Positions 44,360 through 53,028 of a DNA stretch of 64,000 bases are shown in pieces. Every line of letters starts with the position of its first letter. Position 1 is the stretch's first letter. Position numbers and translations under genes: made by a program. Source of the stretch: Candidatus Obscuribacterales bacterium (lineage in GTDB: Bacteria; Cyanobacteriota; Vampirovibrionia; Obscuribacterales; Obscuribacteraceae); NCBI GenBank assembly GCA_020634035.1, contig JACKCM010000004.1:434001-498000 (forward strand), written 5' to 3'. The notes beneath the pieces are model-generated. The model had not been told where the DNA came from. It was given only the letters and a program-made list of their open reading frames with translations, and searched no databases.

Positions 44360-46282
44360 CTAATCACTTACTTTAGAGCAGAGGTCCTCAATTGATATGC
44401 CTTCTTTAAGAACTGTAAGGCCGTTATCCGAGTCATCTTCGGTGAGATATCTGGGCAGCACCATCGGTGGTTTTATGACGTTTCGCCACATCATCTCTTT
44501 GATGAAAGGCATAAACGGAATCGGGTATTTGCCTATATAGAGAATATCGGGCTCGCCGCCCTTGCGGAAATAGTCGAGCAGCCAGATCAGGCCACGCAGA
44601 TAGACCGAGTCTTTAGTGAGACCGCCACCACGATAGACCCGGGTGACAATCTTGAACGCCGTCTGGCGTGGAAAGTTGTAACGGCTGGTCAGTTCTCTGA
44701 AGGCTTCTATAAAGGATACTCCGTCGATAAGCATTTTTGTGATCAGCACCCTGGCTGCCAGGGTTCTCAGACGAGTGCTGGAGAGACCCTGGTGCAAGAC
44801 TTCGGCCAGCACGGCAAGACCCTCTTGCAGTTCATCATAGCCGATAAGCCCTGTCTGCAGTTGTTTAAAAGGCTGAGCCTGACCGTTGAAATAGGTGAGC
44901 ATATGGGTGCCTACTTCATGCTGGAGCACCGCCCCTACCCGTTTGCGATTGATCTTCACATAGTCGCTTATCATAAGCGTATCGCCCGATACTAATACAC
45001 CGGGAATATCGTCTCTGATCTCGACTTTGCCGTCGAAGGCAGGGACAAGATTTCGGTAGTATTCGAGCTCTCGTTCTGCATATTCGGCAAACTCGGGCGC
45101 AGATACCAGATCAGGCTTCTCGCCTTTCTCCGCTTTGTGCCTTTTGACATTGTTCAGAATGAAGCGAGAGAGTTCCACATGATACTCTTCAATCGGTCCG
45201 TAAAGCTGCAGGCTGCCGTAGATAAAACGAGAGGTATTGCGGTCCGCCATCAGCGATATCTTATTATCCAGCCCTCGTTGTTGCAGCTGAAAAAGCTGCG
45301 CCATGGCAGGGTCCTCGATTTTGTCGATATTTATAGAATAGAGTTGTCTTTTCAGATCGCCTGGATTGATAGAGAGGGGTCGATAGAGAAACTTGGGCTG
45401 TTTTTCGAAGTGTCTTTTTTTGAACTCTTCATAGGCTTCTTTGGTATTGGTCGGTGTCGCCATCAATACCAGATCGAGCTGCTGAGAGATTGCCGCAAGC
45501 TGTTCGTCGATGGACCAGACTGTTTTTACCAGGCTCTTTTTGCCTAGGGCATGATAGTGCGGTGGGCGAAAAGTGCTCTTTTGCTGAACAAAGTCGAAGA
45601 CCAATCTTTTTATAGAGCGAGAAAGCCCGCGCCAGATCTGGGCTCGCAGTCTCGGAAAGTCAGTCATGGTATTCGAGTCCCGATAGATATCACCGACCTC
45701 TATCCCCACACAATGTATATTGTTCTCTTCGGCTTCTTTAGCTGATATGAGCGGTTTGAGATCCCGGGGATGATGTCTCATCACTCTTGAATAGGTCACC
45801 ACTGCTGGTTGCTTCTGGACTCTAATCTTTTTCAACGATTCTAATAAGACTTCGTTGTTTATCTGGGGATAATCGAGAGGAGGCGGATGGATTTTGAAGC
45901 GCGACGGACTGGCAGGCATATCGGCGGTGGTGGTTATAGGCTTGGTCCAGACCTCTATCAAAAGAAAAGCGCCGAACTGATCGGCAAGGGTACGCGCTAT
46001 CTCCATGACCAGGAAAGAAGTATTGTCGTGAAACTCTTCTTCAGCCGGAGCGATAAGATAAGAGGCTTCGCCCATGACCAGTTTCTCGTCGCCGTCGGCA
46101 ATCCCGTTTTGACTGGAGGGTTTGCGATAGACACAGAGAAAAGGGAGTTTTCGATCTATATGGATACGCCCCACCGGTTTTAGAGAGCGCCGAATTTTTT
46201 TGTTTACCTTAATCCTCTCCACCAGCTCTCGGGCGAGGCTTTCGTCGATATCTCTTCTAAGTTTTTGTGTCCGTTTCAGCAA
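44360..46282 (-). CDS. QEGLA-motif (DUF1704) putative metallopeptidase
   Basis: Belongs to the family named flavohemoglobin-expression-modulating QEGLA motif protein, whose eukaryotic relatives (MATCAP, KIAA0895) are metallo-carboxypeptidases that remove C-terminal tyrosine from tubulin. The zinc motif HEVGTH (HExxxH) lies near residue 455 in LQHEVGTHMLTYFNGQ, followed by GYDELQEGLAVLAEVL with the QEGLA motif and likely third ligand Glu. Full length is 640 aa, with an N-terminal region of about 250 residues typical of the family. It is flanked on the same strand by an MFS exporter (13-base gap) and an ATP-grasp ligase (16-base gap), consistent with one operon. The substrate is unknown. Confidence 0.8.
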   Translation of the reverse strand: MLKRTQKLRRDIDESLARELVERIKVNKKIRRSLKPVGRIHIDRKLPFLCVYRKPSSQNGIADGDEKLVMGEASYLIAPAEEEFHDNTSFLVMEIARTLADQFGAFLLIEVWTKPITTTADMPASPSRFKIHPPPLDYPQINNEVLLESLKKIRVQKQPAVVTYSRVMRHHPRDLKPLISAKEAEENNIHCVGIEVGDIYRDSNTMTDFPRLRAQIWRGLSRSIKRLVFDFVQQKSTFRPPHYHALGKKSLVKTVWSIDEQLAAISQQLDLVLMATPTNTKEAYEEFKKRHFEKQPKFLYRPLSINPGDLKRQLYSINIDKIEDPAMAQLFQLQQRGLDNKISLMADRNTSRFIYGSLQLYGPIEEYHVELSRFILNNVKRHKAEKGEKPDLVSAPEFAEYAERELEYYRNLVPAFDGKVEIRDDIPGVLVSGDTLMISDYVKINRKRVGAVLQHEVGTHMLTYFNGQAQPFKQLQTGLIGYDELQEGLAVLAEVLHQGLSSTRLRTLAARVLITKMLIDGVSFIEAFRELTSRYNFPRQTAFKIVTRVYRGGGLTKDSVYLRGLIWLLDYFRKGGEPDILYIGKYPIPFMPFIKEMMWRNVIKPPMVLPRYLTEDDSDNGLTVLKEGISIEDLCSKVSD

Positions 46283-46294
46283 TTGCCAACTCGA

Positions 46295-47605
46295 TTATTT
46301 GTTCTTGATCAGGAAGTATAGAGAGGTGAGACCTGCCAGCATACCGCATACGGTGAGCGAAATCGGAGCCCCGAACTGTTGCGCGCCCCAGCCGACTATT
46401 AAGCCGCCCACCGGTCCCAGACCGGAGATGATAATCATCCAGAGTGATAGAACCCGGCCCCGGATAGAGTCATCCACCGCCAGCTGTATCAAAGAATTGC
46501 TGCCGCTCAATTGAATAGTTCCACTGAAGCCCATGGCCACTGCCACAATGCAGGCAAGGTAGAAATTGGTCAGGTTGGAGAATGCAACCAGAGCGCATGC
46601 CATGGTCAGTGCTGCCAGCTTGATATATCTCTTGAGCTGGGCTTGATCCTTGCCTTTATTCGCCAGGGCAAGAGATGCGAAGAAAGAGCCCGAGGCTGCC
46701 GCTGCCATCAGAGTGCCGAAGCCGTTCATGCCCATGCCGTAGACAGATTTGGCGAAAACCGGCATGAGTACTATGTATTGCATACAAAGAAGCGCGGTCA
46801 CCGAGCCCAGCAGACAGACTGTTCTGACGTCTTCGTTTTTTGCGGCAAAAGAGAGAGACTCTTTTAAATTGAAGCTCTTCTTGCCGTTCTTGGGCTTGTT
46901 GCCATTTTCCTGATTGACCTCGGTAAGCTTTGTAAGAGTCCAGATCACCACCAGGAAGCTGGCGGCGTTTAAAAAGAAGCAGGTCGCCTCTCCGTCGCGG
47001 TTGCCCATCTGGCTTACTATTATCGCTGCCAGCACCGGACCCAGGGTGCGCGCCGTGTGGAAACTGGAAGAGTTGAGGCTGACGGCGTTGACCAGATCCT
47101 TTTTGTCGACCAGATTGAAGGTAAAGGCCTGCTTGACCGGCATATCTATGGCATTGGCCAGACCGAGGATGGTGGCCAGGGTCATCACCAGCCAGATATT
47201 TAGCTGGCCGGTCAGGGTGAGCATCCCCAGAAGACCGGCCTGGAGGAGCATGATTATCTTGGTTGTGACCAGAATGCGGCGTCGATCAAAATGATCCGCC
47301 ACCCAACCGCCCAGAAAACCGAATAGAATTATCGGCGACTGTCTCAAGAAGCTGACCAGACCCAGGTCCATGGGCGAATTGGTGATATCGAAAACGAGCC
47401 AGCTTATCGCCGTTAACTGAATCCAGCTTCCACAGCTCGATACTAACTGGGCGATGGCATAGTTCCGGTAGTTGGCGTTTTTCAGAGAGCGAAAGGTGAG
47501 CAGGGTCCAGGAGGTCAATCCCTGGGGGACCAGCACCTGCATCTGCACTCCGGCTTTATTCTTCAATCTGGATACCCACTGTCCGCCGCCTGTTGTCTCT
47601 GCCAA
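46295..47605 (-). CDS. MFS-type exporter (EntS/MFS_3 class)
   Basis: A twelve-helix major facilitator with the loop 2-3 signature GGWVADHFDRRRILVTTK and the domain-swap helix region NAIDMPVKQAFTFNLV, both typical of the MFS_3 group that exports siderophores, drugs or peptides. There is a 45-residue cytoplasmic N-terminal tail. The start is a TTG with GGAG four bases upstream. The gene lies 13 bases before the QEGLA peptidase and is likely the first gene of the locus with the ATP-grasp ligase, so it may export what they make. Confidence 0.85.
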   Translation of the reverse strand: MAETTGGGQWVSRLKNKAGVQMQVLVPQGLTSWTLLTFRSLKNANYRNYAIAQLVSSCGSWIQLTAISWLVFDITNSPMDLGLVSFLRQSPIILFGFLGGWVADHFDRRRILVTTKIIMLLQAGLLGMLTLTGQLNIWLVMTLATILGLANAIDMPVKQAFTFNLVDKKDLVNAVSLNSSSFHTARTLGPVLAAIIVSQMGNRDGEATCFFLNAASFLVVIWTLTKLTEVNQENGNKPKNGKKSFNLKESLSFAAKNEDVRTVCLLGSVTALLCMQYIVLMPVFAKSVYGMGMNGFGTLMAAAASGSFFASLALANKGKDQAQLKRYIKLAALTMACALVAFSNLTNFYLACIVAVAMGFSGTIQLSGSNSLIQLAVDDSIRGRVLSLWMIIISGLGPVGGLIVGWGAQQFGAPISLTVCGMLAGLTSLYFLIKNK

Positions 47606-47699
47606 TTTTCTCCGTCAATTCTCCATGGTCCTGCCTTAGCTCCCCGAATATAAAAGCATTGTACCTTTCGACTACCTTGCGAGCTTGAAATTTAATCTG

Positions 47700-47759
47700 A
47701 TTTGACCCTATTTATCAGTTCACAGGCAATACTATTTGTGCTAAAAATCAGGGTCAAAT
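47700..47759. repeat. Imperfect inverted repeat with GGGTCAAAT arms
   Basis: ATTTGACCCT (47700-47709) and AGGGTCAAAT (47750-47759) are exact complements 40 bases apart. AGGGTCAAAT also occurs at 38916-38925, and CCTGACCCC follows at about 47856. Such motifs often mark remnants of REP or MITE-like elements; the assignment is tentative. Confidence 0.35.
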
Positions 47760-47823
47760 GGAAGGACTTTCAACTCGCTACTCCTTGCAATAAATAATAC
47801 TCTTTCGCCTGAGGTCGGGTGCC

Positions 47824-48042
47824 ATGTATTCATTGTGGTTACAGATTCTAAAAAACCTGACCCCTGCTGGTCAGAAACCAGTTGACGTATCAGTATCGTC
47901 TGGTGAAGGCGAGTTGATGAACTTCGCCCCGGAAATCGACTTTGAAATCAATCCGGAAAATGAGAGCTCTGAATCTTATATGGATCCAGAGCATCTCGCG
48001 CTTATTCAGATTAATAGCTGCGGACATGTAATCGCCAGCTAG
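47824..48042 (+). CDS. Possible small protein, 72 aa
   Basis: An open frame with ATG and GAGG nine bases upstream. The product is acidic in its second half (EIDFEINPENESSESYMDPE) and has no recognised family. It ends five bases before the convergent ATP-grasp gene. The first part overlaps a CCTGACCCC motif that may belong to a decayed element, so it could be chance. Confidence 0.35.
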   Translation: MYSLWLQILKNLTPAGQKPVDVSVSSGEGELMNFAPEIDFEINPENESSESYMDPEHLALIQINSCGHVIAS

Positions 48043-48046
48043 CTTT

Positions 48047-49093
48047 TTAGAGAGTACACATCTCTACGTTGTCGAAGTTGCGCTGGTAGAACTTCATGTA
48101 GTCTACCTTTCTCTCGAGGGCCTCGATTACGGCGTGGGAGAAGTTCACTCCGGTGAATTTCTGGGCACTACCCAGACCACCAGGGCTGAACACGTTTATC
48201 TCCATGAGCTTGTTGCCGACTATATCGAGACCGACCAGGAACATACCGTCCTGTACCAACTTGGGCCGGACTATTTCTGCCAGGTGCAACATCTCGTCGG
48301 TGATTTCGGCTGGTGCGATACTGCCTCCGGCATGTACGTTGGAGCGGATATCGTCTTCGGCACCAATTCTTCTGAAGGCTGCGTATTTACCTTTGTGGCG
48401 CAAAGGCAGTCCGTTCATCAAGAATAGTCTGGTGTCGCCTTTGGCTGCTGCCTCTAGATATTCCTGGGCGATGACATAACCGTCTTTGGCGATCGAATCG
48501 ACAATCTGGTTGAGGTTGGCCATGTTGTTCTTGTCCACCAGAAAAACCCCCTGGCCGCCGGAGCCCTGGAGCGGTTTGAGAACTATTCTGTCGCCTTCTT
48601 CTTTGGCGAATTCTTTGATCGCTTTTTTGCTGCGAGTGATAATAGTTCTTGGTCTAACCTCTTCGGGAAAGAGCTGGAAATACATCTTGTTCATCGCTTT
48701 GGCAAGACCGTTTGGATCGTTCAGAACGATCACTCCATGTCTCATGGAAACTCGGCCGAAGTTGATGCCGACGTTCTGGGCCCATTGTCTGGAGGCCGGC
48801 TCTTTGGCCGGGTCGCTGCGGAGAAAGAGCACATCGAAATCGTCCACTACGATCTCTTCGAGCTTGGCTTTGTTGCTCTGGATCTCTTTTAGATAGATCT
48901 CGGACGATTTATATTGGTTTTTAGGCGCGTGTCTTGCCACCGCCATTATCTTGTTGTCTTTGTTGTACTTGAAGTCGTCGGCGCCAATCACCCAGGCTTC
49001 ATGACCCCGGTTGATGGCGGCCATGGCTAGGCGGTTCGTTGTATATCCGACTTCCTCGGTCATTACGTCGTTTACGAATAATGCCAGTCTCAT
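48047..49093 (-). CDS. Glutathione-synthase-like ATP-grasp ligase, copy 2
   Basis: A paralogue of the ligase at 43297 with identical length (348 aa) and collinear motifs: MRLALFVNDVMTEEVGYTTN, DRIVLKPLQGSGGQGVFLVD, YVIAQEYLEAAAKGDTRLFL, DIRSNVHAGGSIAPAEITDE and LVGLDIVGNKLMEINVFSPGG. Like copy 1 it has GDTR and SNVHAG. The ATG has AAGGA six bases upstream. It is separated from the MFS gene by a 440-base gap, so it probably has its own promoter. Two ligases could add two successive residues or act on two substrates; glutathione synthesis by one of them remains possible. Confidence 0.85.
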   Translation of the reverse strand: MRLALFVNDVMTEEVGYTTNRLAMAAINRGHEAWVIGADDFKYNKDNKIMAVARHAPKNQYKSSEIYLKEIQSNKAKLEEIVVDDFDVLFLRSDPAKEPASRQWAQNVGINFGRVSMRHGVIVLNDPNGLAKAMNKMYFQLFPEEVRPRTIITRSKKAIKEFAKEEGDRIVLKPLQGSGGQGVFLVDKNNMANLNQIVDSIAKDGYVIAQEYLEAAAKGDTRLFLMNGLPLRHKGKYAAFRRIGAEDDIRSNVHAGGSIAPAEITDEMLHLAEIVRPKLVQDGMFLVGLDIVGNKLMEINVFSPGGLGSAQKFTGVNFSHAVIEALERKVDYMKFYQRNFDNVEMCTL

Positions 49094-49338
49094 TTTCTGT
49101 CCTTATATTTGTTTCCTGGTAATCCGAAATTTGAGTTGAATTATATAGGTATTGGATATTTTTTTCTCGGGTTCTTGCCGCTACCCTGTCAGCTTGAGAA
49201 ATATTTATCCGGAAAAGCCGGTTAGTTCGGGGGATTAGAATTAACCTCTCCCCCTCTATCTATGTATATTAATTTCTGTCTGCTTATGTTTAAATCAAGT
49301 ATCCAAGGGATCGGTTTTCGAAAATAGCAAAAATTTCA

Positions 49339-51459
49339 ATGGTGGCGCGAAAGAAAGTCAGATTCGTTTCAAGTTCGATATTGCGTAAAGCGCTCTTCGC
49401 ACTACCAGTAGTGTCATGTCTTCTTTTCCCTGGGCATAGTCTCTGGCATTCTGCATTGGCTCAAGTCGAGAACAAAGACCACGCTTTTCTCTCTATGAAA
49501 GTGGAAGGCAAAGATGAGGATGGTACCGAAGTCGTCAAGGACAGCACCGATCTAAATATGTCCGGTTTGCCTCCTGTCCCGGAGTCTCTCGCCAACAAGC
49601 TCAGCCGATTCACTAACTTTCGCTCTGCCACCATCGCCGACTGGCATCCTCTCAGTGAGACGATGTTGATCATCACCAATCTCTGTCAGAACACCCAGGT
49701 GCACCAGGTCTTGATGCCTGGCGGTGCGCGCTTTCAGTTGACTTTCGAGAAGGACAACGTTCTCTGGCTTGGCGCTACGGCCAAAACCGCCTCTTATGAT
49801 CCTGTAAAAGGTGACTTCTTTATTTTCAGCAAGAGCCGGGGCGGTGACGAGAACAACCAGAATTATCGTTATGATTTCAACAGCGGCAAGATAAGTTTGT
49901 TGACTGACGGTAAGTCCCGCAACACACCGGGAGTCTGGTCGAATTCGGGGCGGTTGCTTGCCTATGAATCGAATCGACGCACCGGACGCGATATGGATTT
50001 GTATCTTGTCGACCCCAGGGACAAGGCTTCCGATCGTATGTTGACCGTTGTCGGCGGCGGCGGCTGGACCATTCTCGATTGGTCGCCGGATGACAGACAT
50101 ATACTGGTGCGCAAGCACACTTCAATTCTAGAGAGCTATTTGTGGTCTTTTGATGCAACCACCGGCAATGCCACCTTGCTTTTCCCCAAGACCGGTCTGG
50201 AGCGCATCGCCTATAAAGACGCACAGTTCTCTAAGGACGGCAAGGGACTTTATGTTCTCACGGACAAAGACTCCGAGTATCTGCGTCTTGCCTATGTCGA
50301 TATCGAATCAGGTGTGCATCAATATCTCTCCCCTGCCGTCAACTGGGATGTGGACAAATTCACAATGTCCAAAGATCGCAGCAAAATTGCCTTCACTCTA
50401 AACGAAGACGGCTATAGCCGACTTTATGTCTATGATATCGAGAGTAAGTCCAGTCGCCATATCGGGCATCTGGGCGACGGCATTGTTTCGTCCTTACTCT
50501 GGCACGGTAACGGCAACGAAGTTGGTTTCTCTTTCAGCTCTCGCACCTCCCCCCATGATGTCTACTCTCTGGATGTGGATACCGATGTTTTGAGACGCTG
50601 GACTTCGAGTGAGACCGGTGGTATCAACCCTGAGACCTTCGACATACCAGAATTAGTGCGCTGGAAAAGCCCGGACGATGTGGAGTTCTCTGGTTATATG
50701 TATAAGCCCAAAGAGGGCACTCATCCGGGTAAACGCCCTGTGATTATTTATTTCCATGGGGGCCCCGAGGGACAACACCGTCCCGGCTTCATCGGCCGCA
50801 ACAACTATCTTATCAACGAACTCGGTGTGGCCATGGTCTTTCCCAATGTACGGGGATCGACCGGATATGGCAAAACTTTTTTGAAGCTCGACGATGGTCT
50901 GCTTCGCGCAAACGCCTACAAAGATATCAAGACTGTGCTCGATTGGGTAAAGACCCAGGATGATCTGGATCCGGAGCGGGTGATGTTGATGGGCAGGAGT
51001 TATGGTGGCTATATGTCGCTTGCCGGAGCAGCGCTATATAGCGACTCGATTCGTTGTGCCGTGGATGTGGTCGGACCATCTAATCTGGCCACCTTTTTGC
51101 AGAACACCAAAGGCTATCGTCGCAATCTTCGGCGCGCCGAATATGGTGACGAGAGGGAACCGAAAGTGCGCAAGTATCTGGAGCGGATTGCTCCATACAA
51201 CAGGGCCAGTCAGATCAAGAAACCGCTCCTCATCATTCAAGGAGCCAATGATCCTAGAGTTCCCGAAAGTGAATCGAGCCAGATGGTCAAGCGTATTAAA
51301 AACCACGGGGTACCATTATGGTACCTGGTAGTCAAAGATGCCGGCCACAGCTTTCGTAAGAAGCCTATGATAGATGCTCAATTTTTCACTATCGTGATGT
51401 TCGTTAAAAAGTATCTGCTTCCGGAGAAGGAAGTCGCTGCGGTCGAAACCGGAGCCTGA
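49339..51459 (+). CDS. Exported S9-family prolyl oligopeptidase-like peptidase
   Basis: A signal peptide (KALFALPVVSCLLFPGHSLW, cleaved near ALA-QV) precedes a seven-bladed beta-propeller of PD40/WD40-like repeats (about 75-430; for example HPLSETMLIITN and WSPDDRHILVRKH). The C-terminal alpha/beta-hydrolase domain carries the triad: Ser in LMGRSYGGYMSL, Asp in GANDPRVPESES and His in KDAGHSF. It resembles dipeptidyl-peptidase IV/acylaminoacyl-peptidase types and likely degrades peptides outside the cytoplasm. At 706 aa it is full length. Confidence 0.9.
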   Translation: MVARKKVRFVSSSILRKALFALPVVSCLLFPGHSLWHSALAQVENKDHAFLSMKVEGKDEDGTEVVKDSTDLNMSGLPPVPESLANKLSRFTNFRSATIADWHPLSETMLIITNLCQNTQVHQVLMPGGARFQLTFEKDNVLWLGATAKTASYDPVKGDFFIFSKSRGGDENNQNYRYDFNSGKISLLTDGKSRNTPGVWSNSGRLLAYESNRRTGRDMDLYLVDPRDKASDRMLTVVGGGGWTILDWSPDDRHILVRKHTSILESYLWSFDATTGNATLLFPKTGLERIAYKDAQFSKDGKGLYVLTDKDSEYLRLAYVDIESGVHQYLSPAVNWDVDKFTMSKDRSKIAFTLNEDGYSRLYVYDIESKSSRHIGHLGDGIVSSLLWHGNGNEVGFSFSSRTSPHDVYSLDVDTDVLRRWTSSETGGINPETFDIPELVRWKSPDDVEFSGYMYKPKEGTHPGKRPVIIYFHGGPEGQHRPGFIGRNNYLINELGVAMVFPNVRGSTGYGKTFLKLDDGLLRANAYKDIKTVLDWVKTQDDLDPERVMLMGRSYGGYMSLAGAALYSDSIRCAVDVVGPSNLATFLQNTKGYRRNLRRAEYGDEREPKVRKYLERIAPYNRASQIKKPLLIIQGANDPRVPESESSQMVKRIKNHGVPLWYLVVKDAGHSFRKKPMIDAQFFTIVMFVKKYLLPEKEVAAVETGA

Positions 51460-51460
51460 G

Positions 51461-51670
51461 CTAGTCTCCTTCGCCCAGATCTTTCTTGGTCATGTAGCTG
51501 TCCATCTCGGGATCGTCTTCCTGGTAGCTGGTGGTGAGAACGGAGCGGTCTTCGGTGCCGCAGCCGCTGCATGCCACCAGATTGGTCCGGGGGACTATGT
51601 TGAAGACTTCGCACATATTGCAAAAGTACTCCCGGGCTGCTTCGAGCAGATCGAATTTAGAAACTTGCAT
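51461..51670 (-). CDS. Small zinc-ribbon-like protein, 69 aa
   Basis: Two CxxC knuckles (FCNMC at about 17-20 and ACSGC at about 34-37) indicate a zinc ribbon, followed by an acidic tail (YQEDDPEMDSYMTKKDLGE). The ATG has GAGG nine bases upstream. It is convergent with the peptidase gene, with one base between the stop codons. Function unknown; it could be a transcription or protein cofactor. Confidence 0.6.
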   Translation of the reverse strand: MQVSKFDLLEAAREYFCNMCEVFNIVPRTNLVACSGCGTEDRSVLTTSYQEDDPEMDSYMTKKDLGEGD

Positions 51671-51729
51671 CTTGGTGTTCCTCTGTTCTATTTATTTGTT
51701 TGTCTAGATAACTTGGTCGTTTTTTCAGT

Positions 51730-52125
51730 TCAGGCGATTCTGATGTTCAGTGATTTCAGATATTTGCTTGATGCCTGGGCTCTGGCTGCCACCATAGGAT
51801 TGCTGTCTTCCTCCAGTTTGCCCAGGATGTCGCTAGCAATCCAGGGCGGTGAGCTCGCCAGGGTGTATCTCACTTCAGGGGAGGGGTCGTCGGCCAACCT
51901 GACCAGGACGTCGACGGGGGTATTATCATTCTCTGCTACGGCGATTCTTACCTCAGGGTTTCTGTCGGTGGATAACCTCTCCAGCACATCCAGGGGACTG
52001 TTTTCGTTCTCCGCAACGCGTTTGCGGACTTCCCTGTTTTTGCTTCTAGATAGCTGGCGGAGCTCCATATCGTCCATGCTCTTCCTCGCTCTCAAAAGAT
52101 CTCCATCCGTTTTGAGGAGTTTCAT
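51730..52125 (-). CDS. Variant leucine-rich (LRV) repeat protein
   Basis: A 131-aa protein consisting of about four LRV repeats of 24 residues, each with the pattern DxNPEVRxxVAENxNTPxDVLxRL (for example ENENSPLDVLERLSTDRNPE and ENDNTPVDVLVRLADDPSPE). Third gene of this kind in the window. It starts at ATG after GGAGGGAAAAGGAC-like purines. It is transcribed in the same direction as the zinc-ribbon gene downstream. Function unknown, probably protein binding. Confidence 0.8.
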   Translation of the reverse strand: MKLLKTDGDLLRARKSMDDMELRQLSRSKNREVRKRVAENENSPLDVLERLSTDRNPEVRIAVAENDNTPVDVLVRLADDPSPEVRYTLASSPPWIASDILGKLEEDSNPMVAARAQASSKYLKSLNIRIA

Positions 52126-52140
52126 AGTCCTTTTCCCTCC

Positions 52141-52500
52141 TGGAGCTTGATAGAAAGGAGAGTCGACGCTTATATGCTAACTCTTCCAATACCCACTAAT
52201 TTATGATTTATCACGGTTGGTATTGCATGTGAAGTTAAATATGGTACCGGACAGATTAAATCTATCGGTGAACCTGGACAGGATATCGCCCCCGGGGACA
52301 TCGTATCTGGTGGCTTGATCCGGGCAGGTCAAATAGATTGCATCCGGACAGAAGCGCTTGACAACTGCCTCTATTAAGAACTGTTTGCATGCTGTCGCCG
52401 AGCTTGCAAAGAGGGCTGGGCTGTCAACCCTTATCAGATAAGAGTTTTGGGAATATGTAAGAGCTCTTAGCTACTATCTCGACCTTATTAGTAGAACTAA
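52141..52500. other. Gene-poor intergenic region upstream of the MerC-like gene
   Basis: No credible gene. A 56-codon stretch without stop (52207-52377, plus strand) has no usable start codon. The right end leads into the promoter listed next. Confidence 0.4.
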
Positions 52501-52501
52501 A

Positions 52502-52531
52502 TTGAAAAATGAAAATGATTATCGTTATACT
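52502..52531 (+). promoter_or_regulatory. Promoter with overlapping Fur/Zur-like box
   Basis: -35 TTGAAA (52502-52507), 18-base spacer, -10 TATACT (52526-52531). A 19-bp box at 52511-52529 (GAAAATGATTATCGTTATA) matches 15 of 19 positions of the classic Fur consensus and sits across the spacer and -10, an ideal repressor position. The ATG follows the -10 by only six bases. Confidence 0.6.
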
Positions 52532-52537
52532 GGGATC

Positions 52538-53005
52538 ATGAACATCAAAGTGATCGATTGTTGTGGAAGCAAGTGTAGCTCCCCGGGACAAAGTTCCGGG
52601 ATGGGCGCCCATGCTGAAAAGCAGCCTGGTCCCACCAGGGTGCTGGACCTTCTCGGCATCCTTGCTGCGGTTGTCTGTCTGATTCATTGTCTGGCGCTTC
52701 CGGTGGTGATGACATTCCTACCTACTTTGATTCATCACCATACCCACGATGACTTTACCCATGTCATCCTTGCCGGTTGGGTGCTCTTGTTCTGTCTGAC
52801 AGCGATTGTGCCCGGTTTCGTCAAACACGGCTACCGTCGCATCTTGCTTTTGATGGTCATCGGTCTATCGGCTGTGCTGGCTGCTACTTTCCATTCTCAG
52901 GTAGGGCTTGCCGAAAGCGTCGAGATTCCACTTATAACCATGGGCAATCTTCTGATTATCTCAGCCCATCTTTATAACCGCCGTCTGCTCAAAGCGGTTT
53001 CCTGA
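52538..53005 (+). CDS. MerC-domain membrane protein, metal-regulated
   Basis: Four transmembrane helices with the MerC signature CLIHCLALPVV near residue 50. The cytoplasmic N-terminus has a cysteine cluster (DCCGSKCSS) and the loop has histidines (LIHHHTHDD), both apt for metal binding. MerC was first known from mercury resistance, but chromosomal relatives are often found under Zur or Fur control. The start is the ATG at 52538: an earlier TTG at 52502 lies inside the promoter. The mRNA is predicted to be nearly leaderless. The transported metal is unknown; zinc or iron is suggested by the operator. Confidence 0.75.
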   Translation: MNIKVIDCCGSKCSSPGQSSGMGAHAEKQPGPTRVLDLLGILAAVVCLIHCLALPVVMTFLPTLIHHHTHDDFTHVILAGWVLLFCLTAIVPGFVKHGYRRILLLMVIGLSAVLAATFHSQVGLAESVEIPLITMGNLLIISAHLYNRRLLKAVS

Positions 53006-53028
53006 AGCGCTTATTTATTCGTTATTCG

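Noticed and set aside
52207..52377. 56-codon stop-free stretch on the plus strand that reads like protein
   Set aside because: No ATG, GTG or TTG start and short enough to be chance; perhaps a decayed fragment, but unsupported.
52424..52687. 87-codon minus-strand frame
   Set aside because: It lies opposite the MerC-like gene and its promoter and has no recognisable product.
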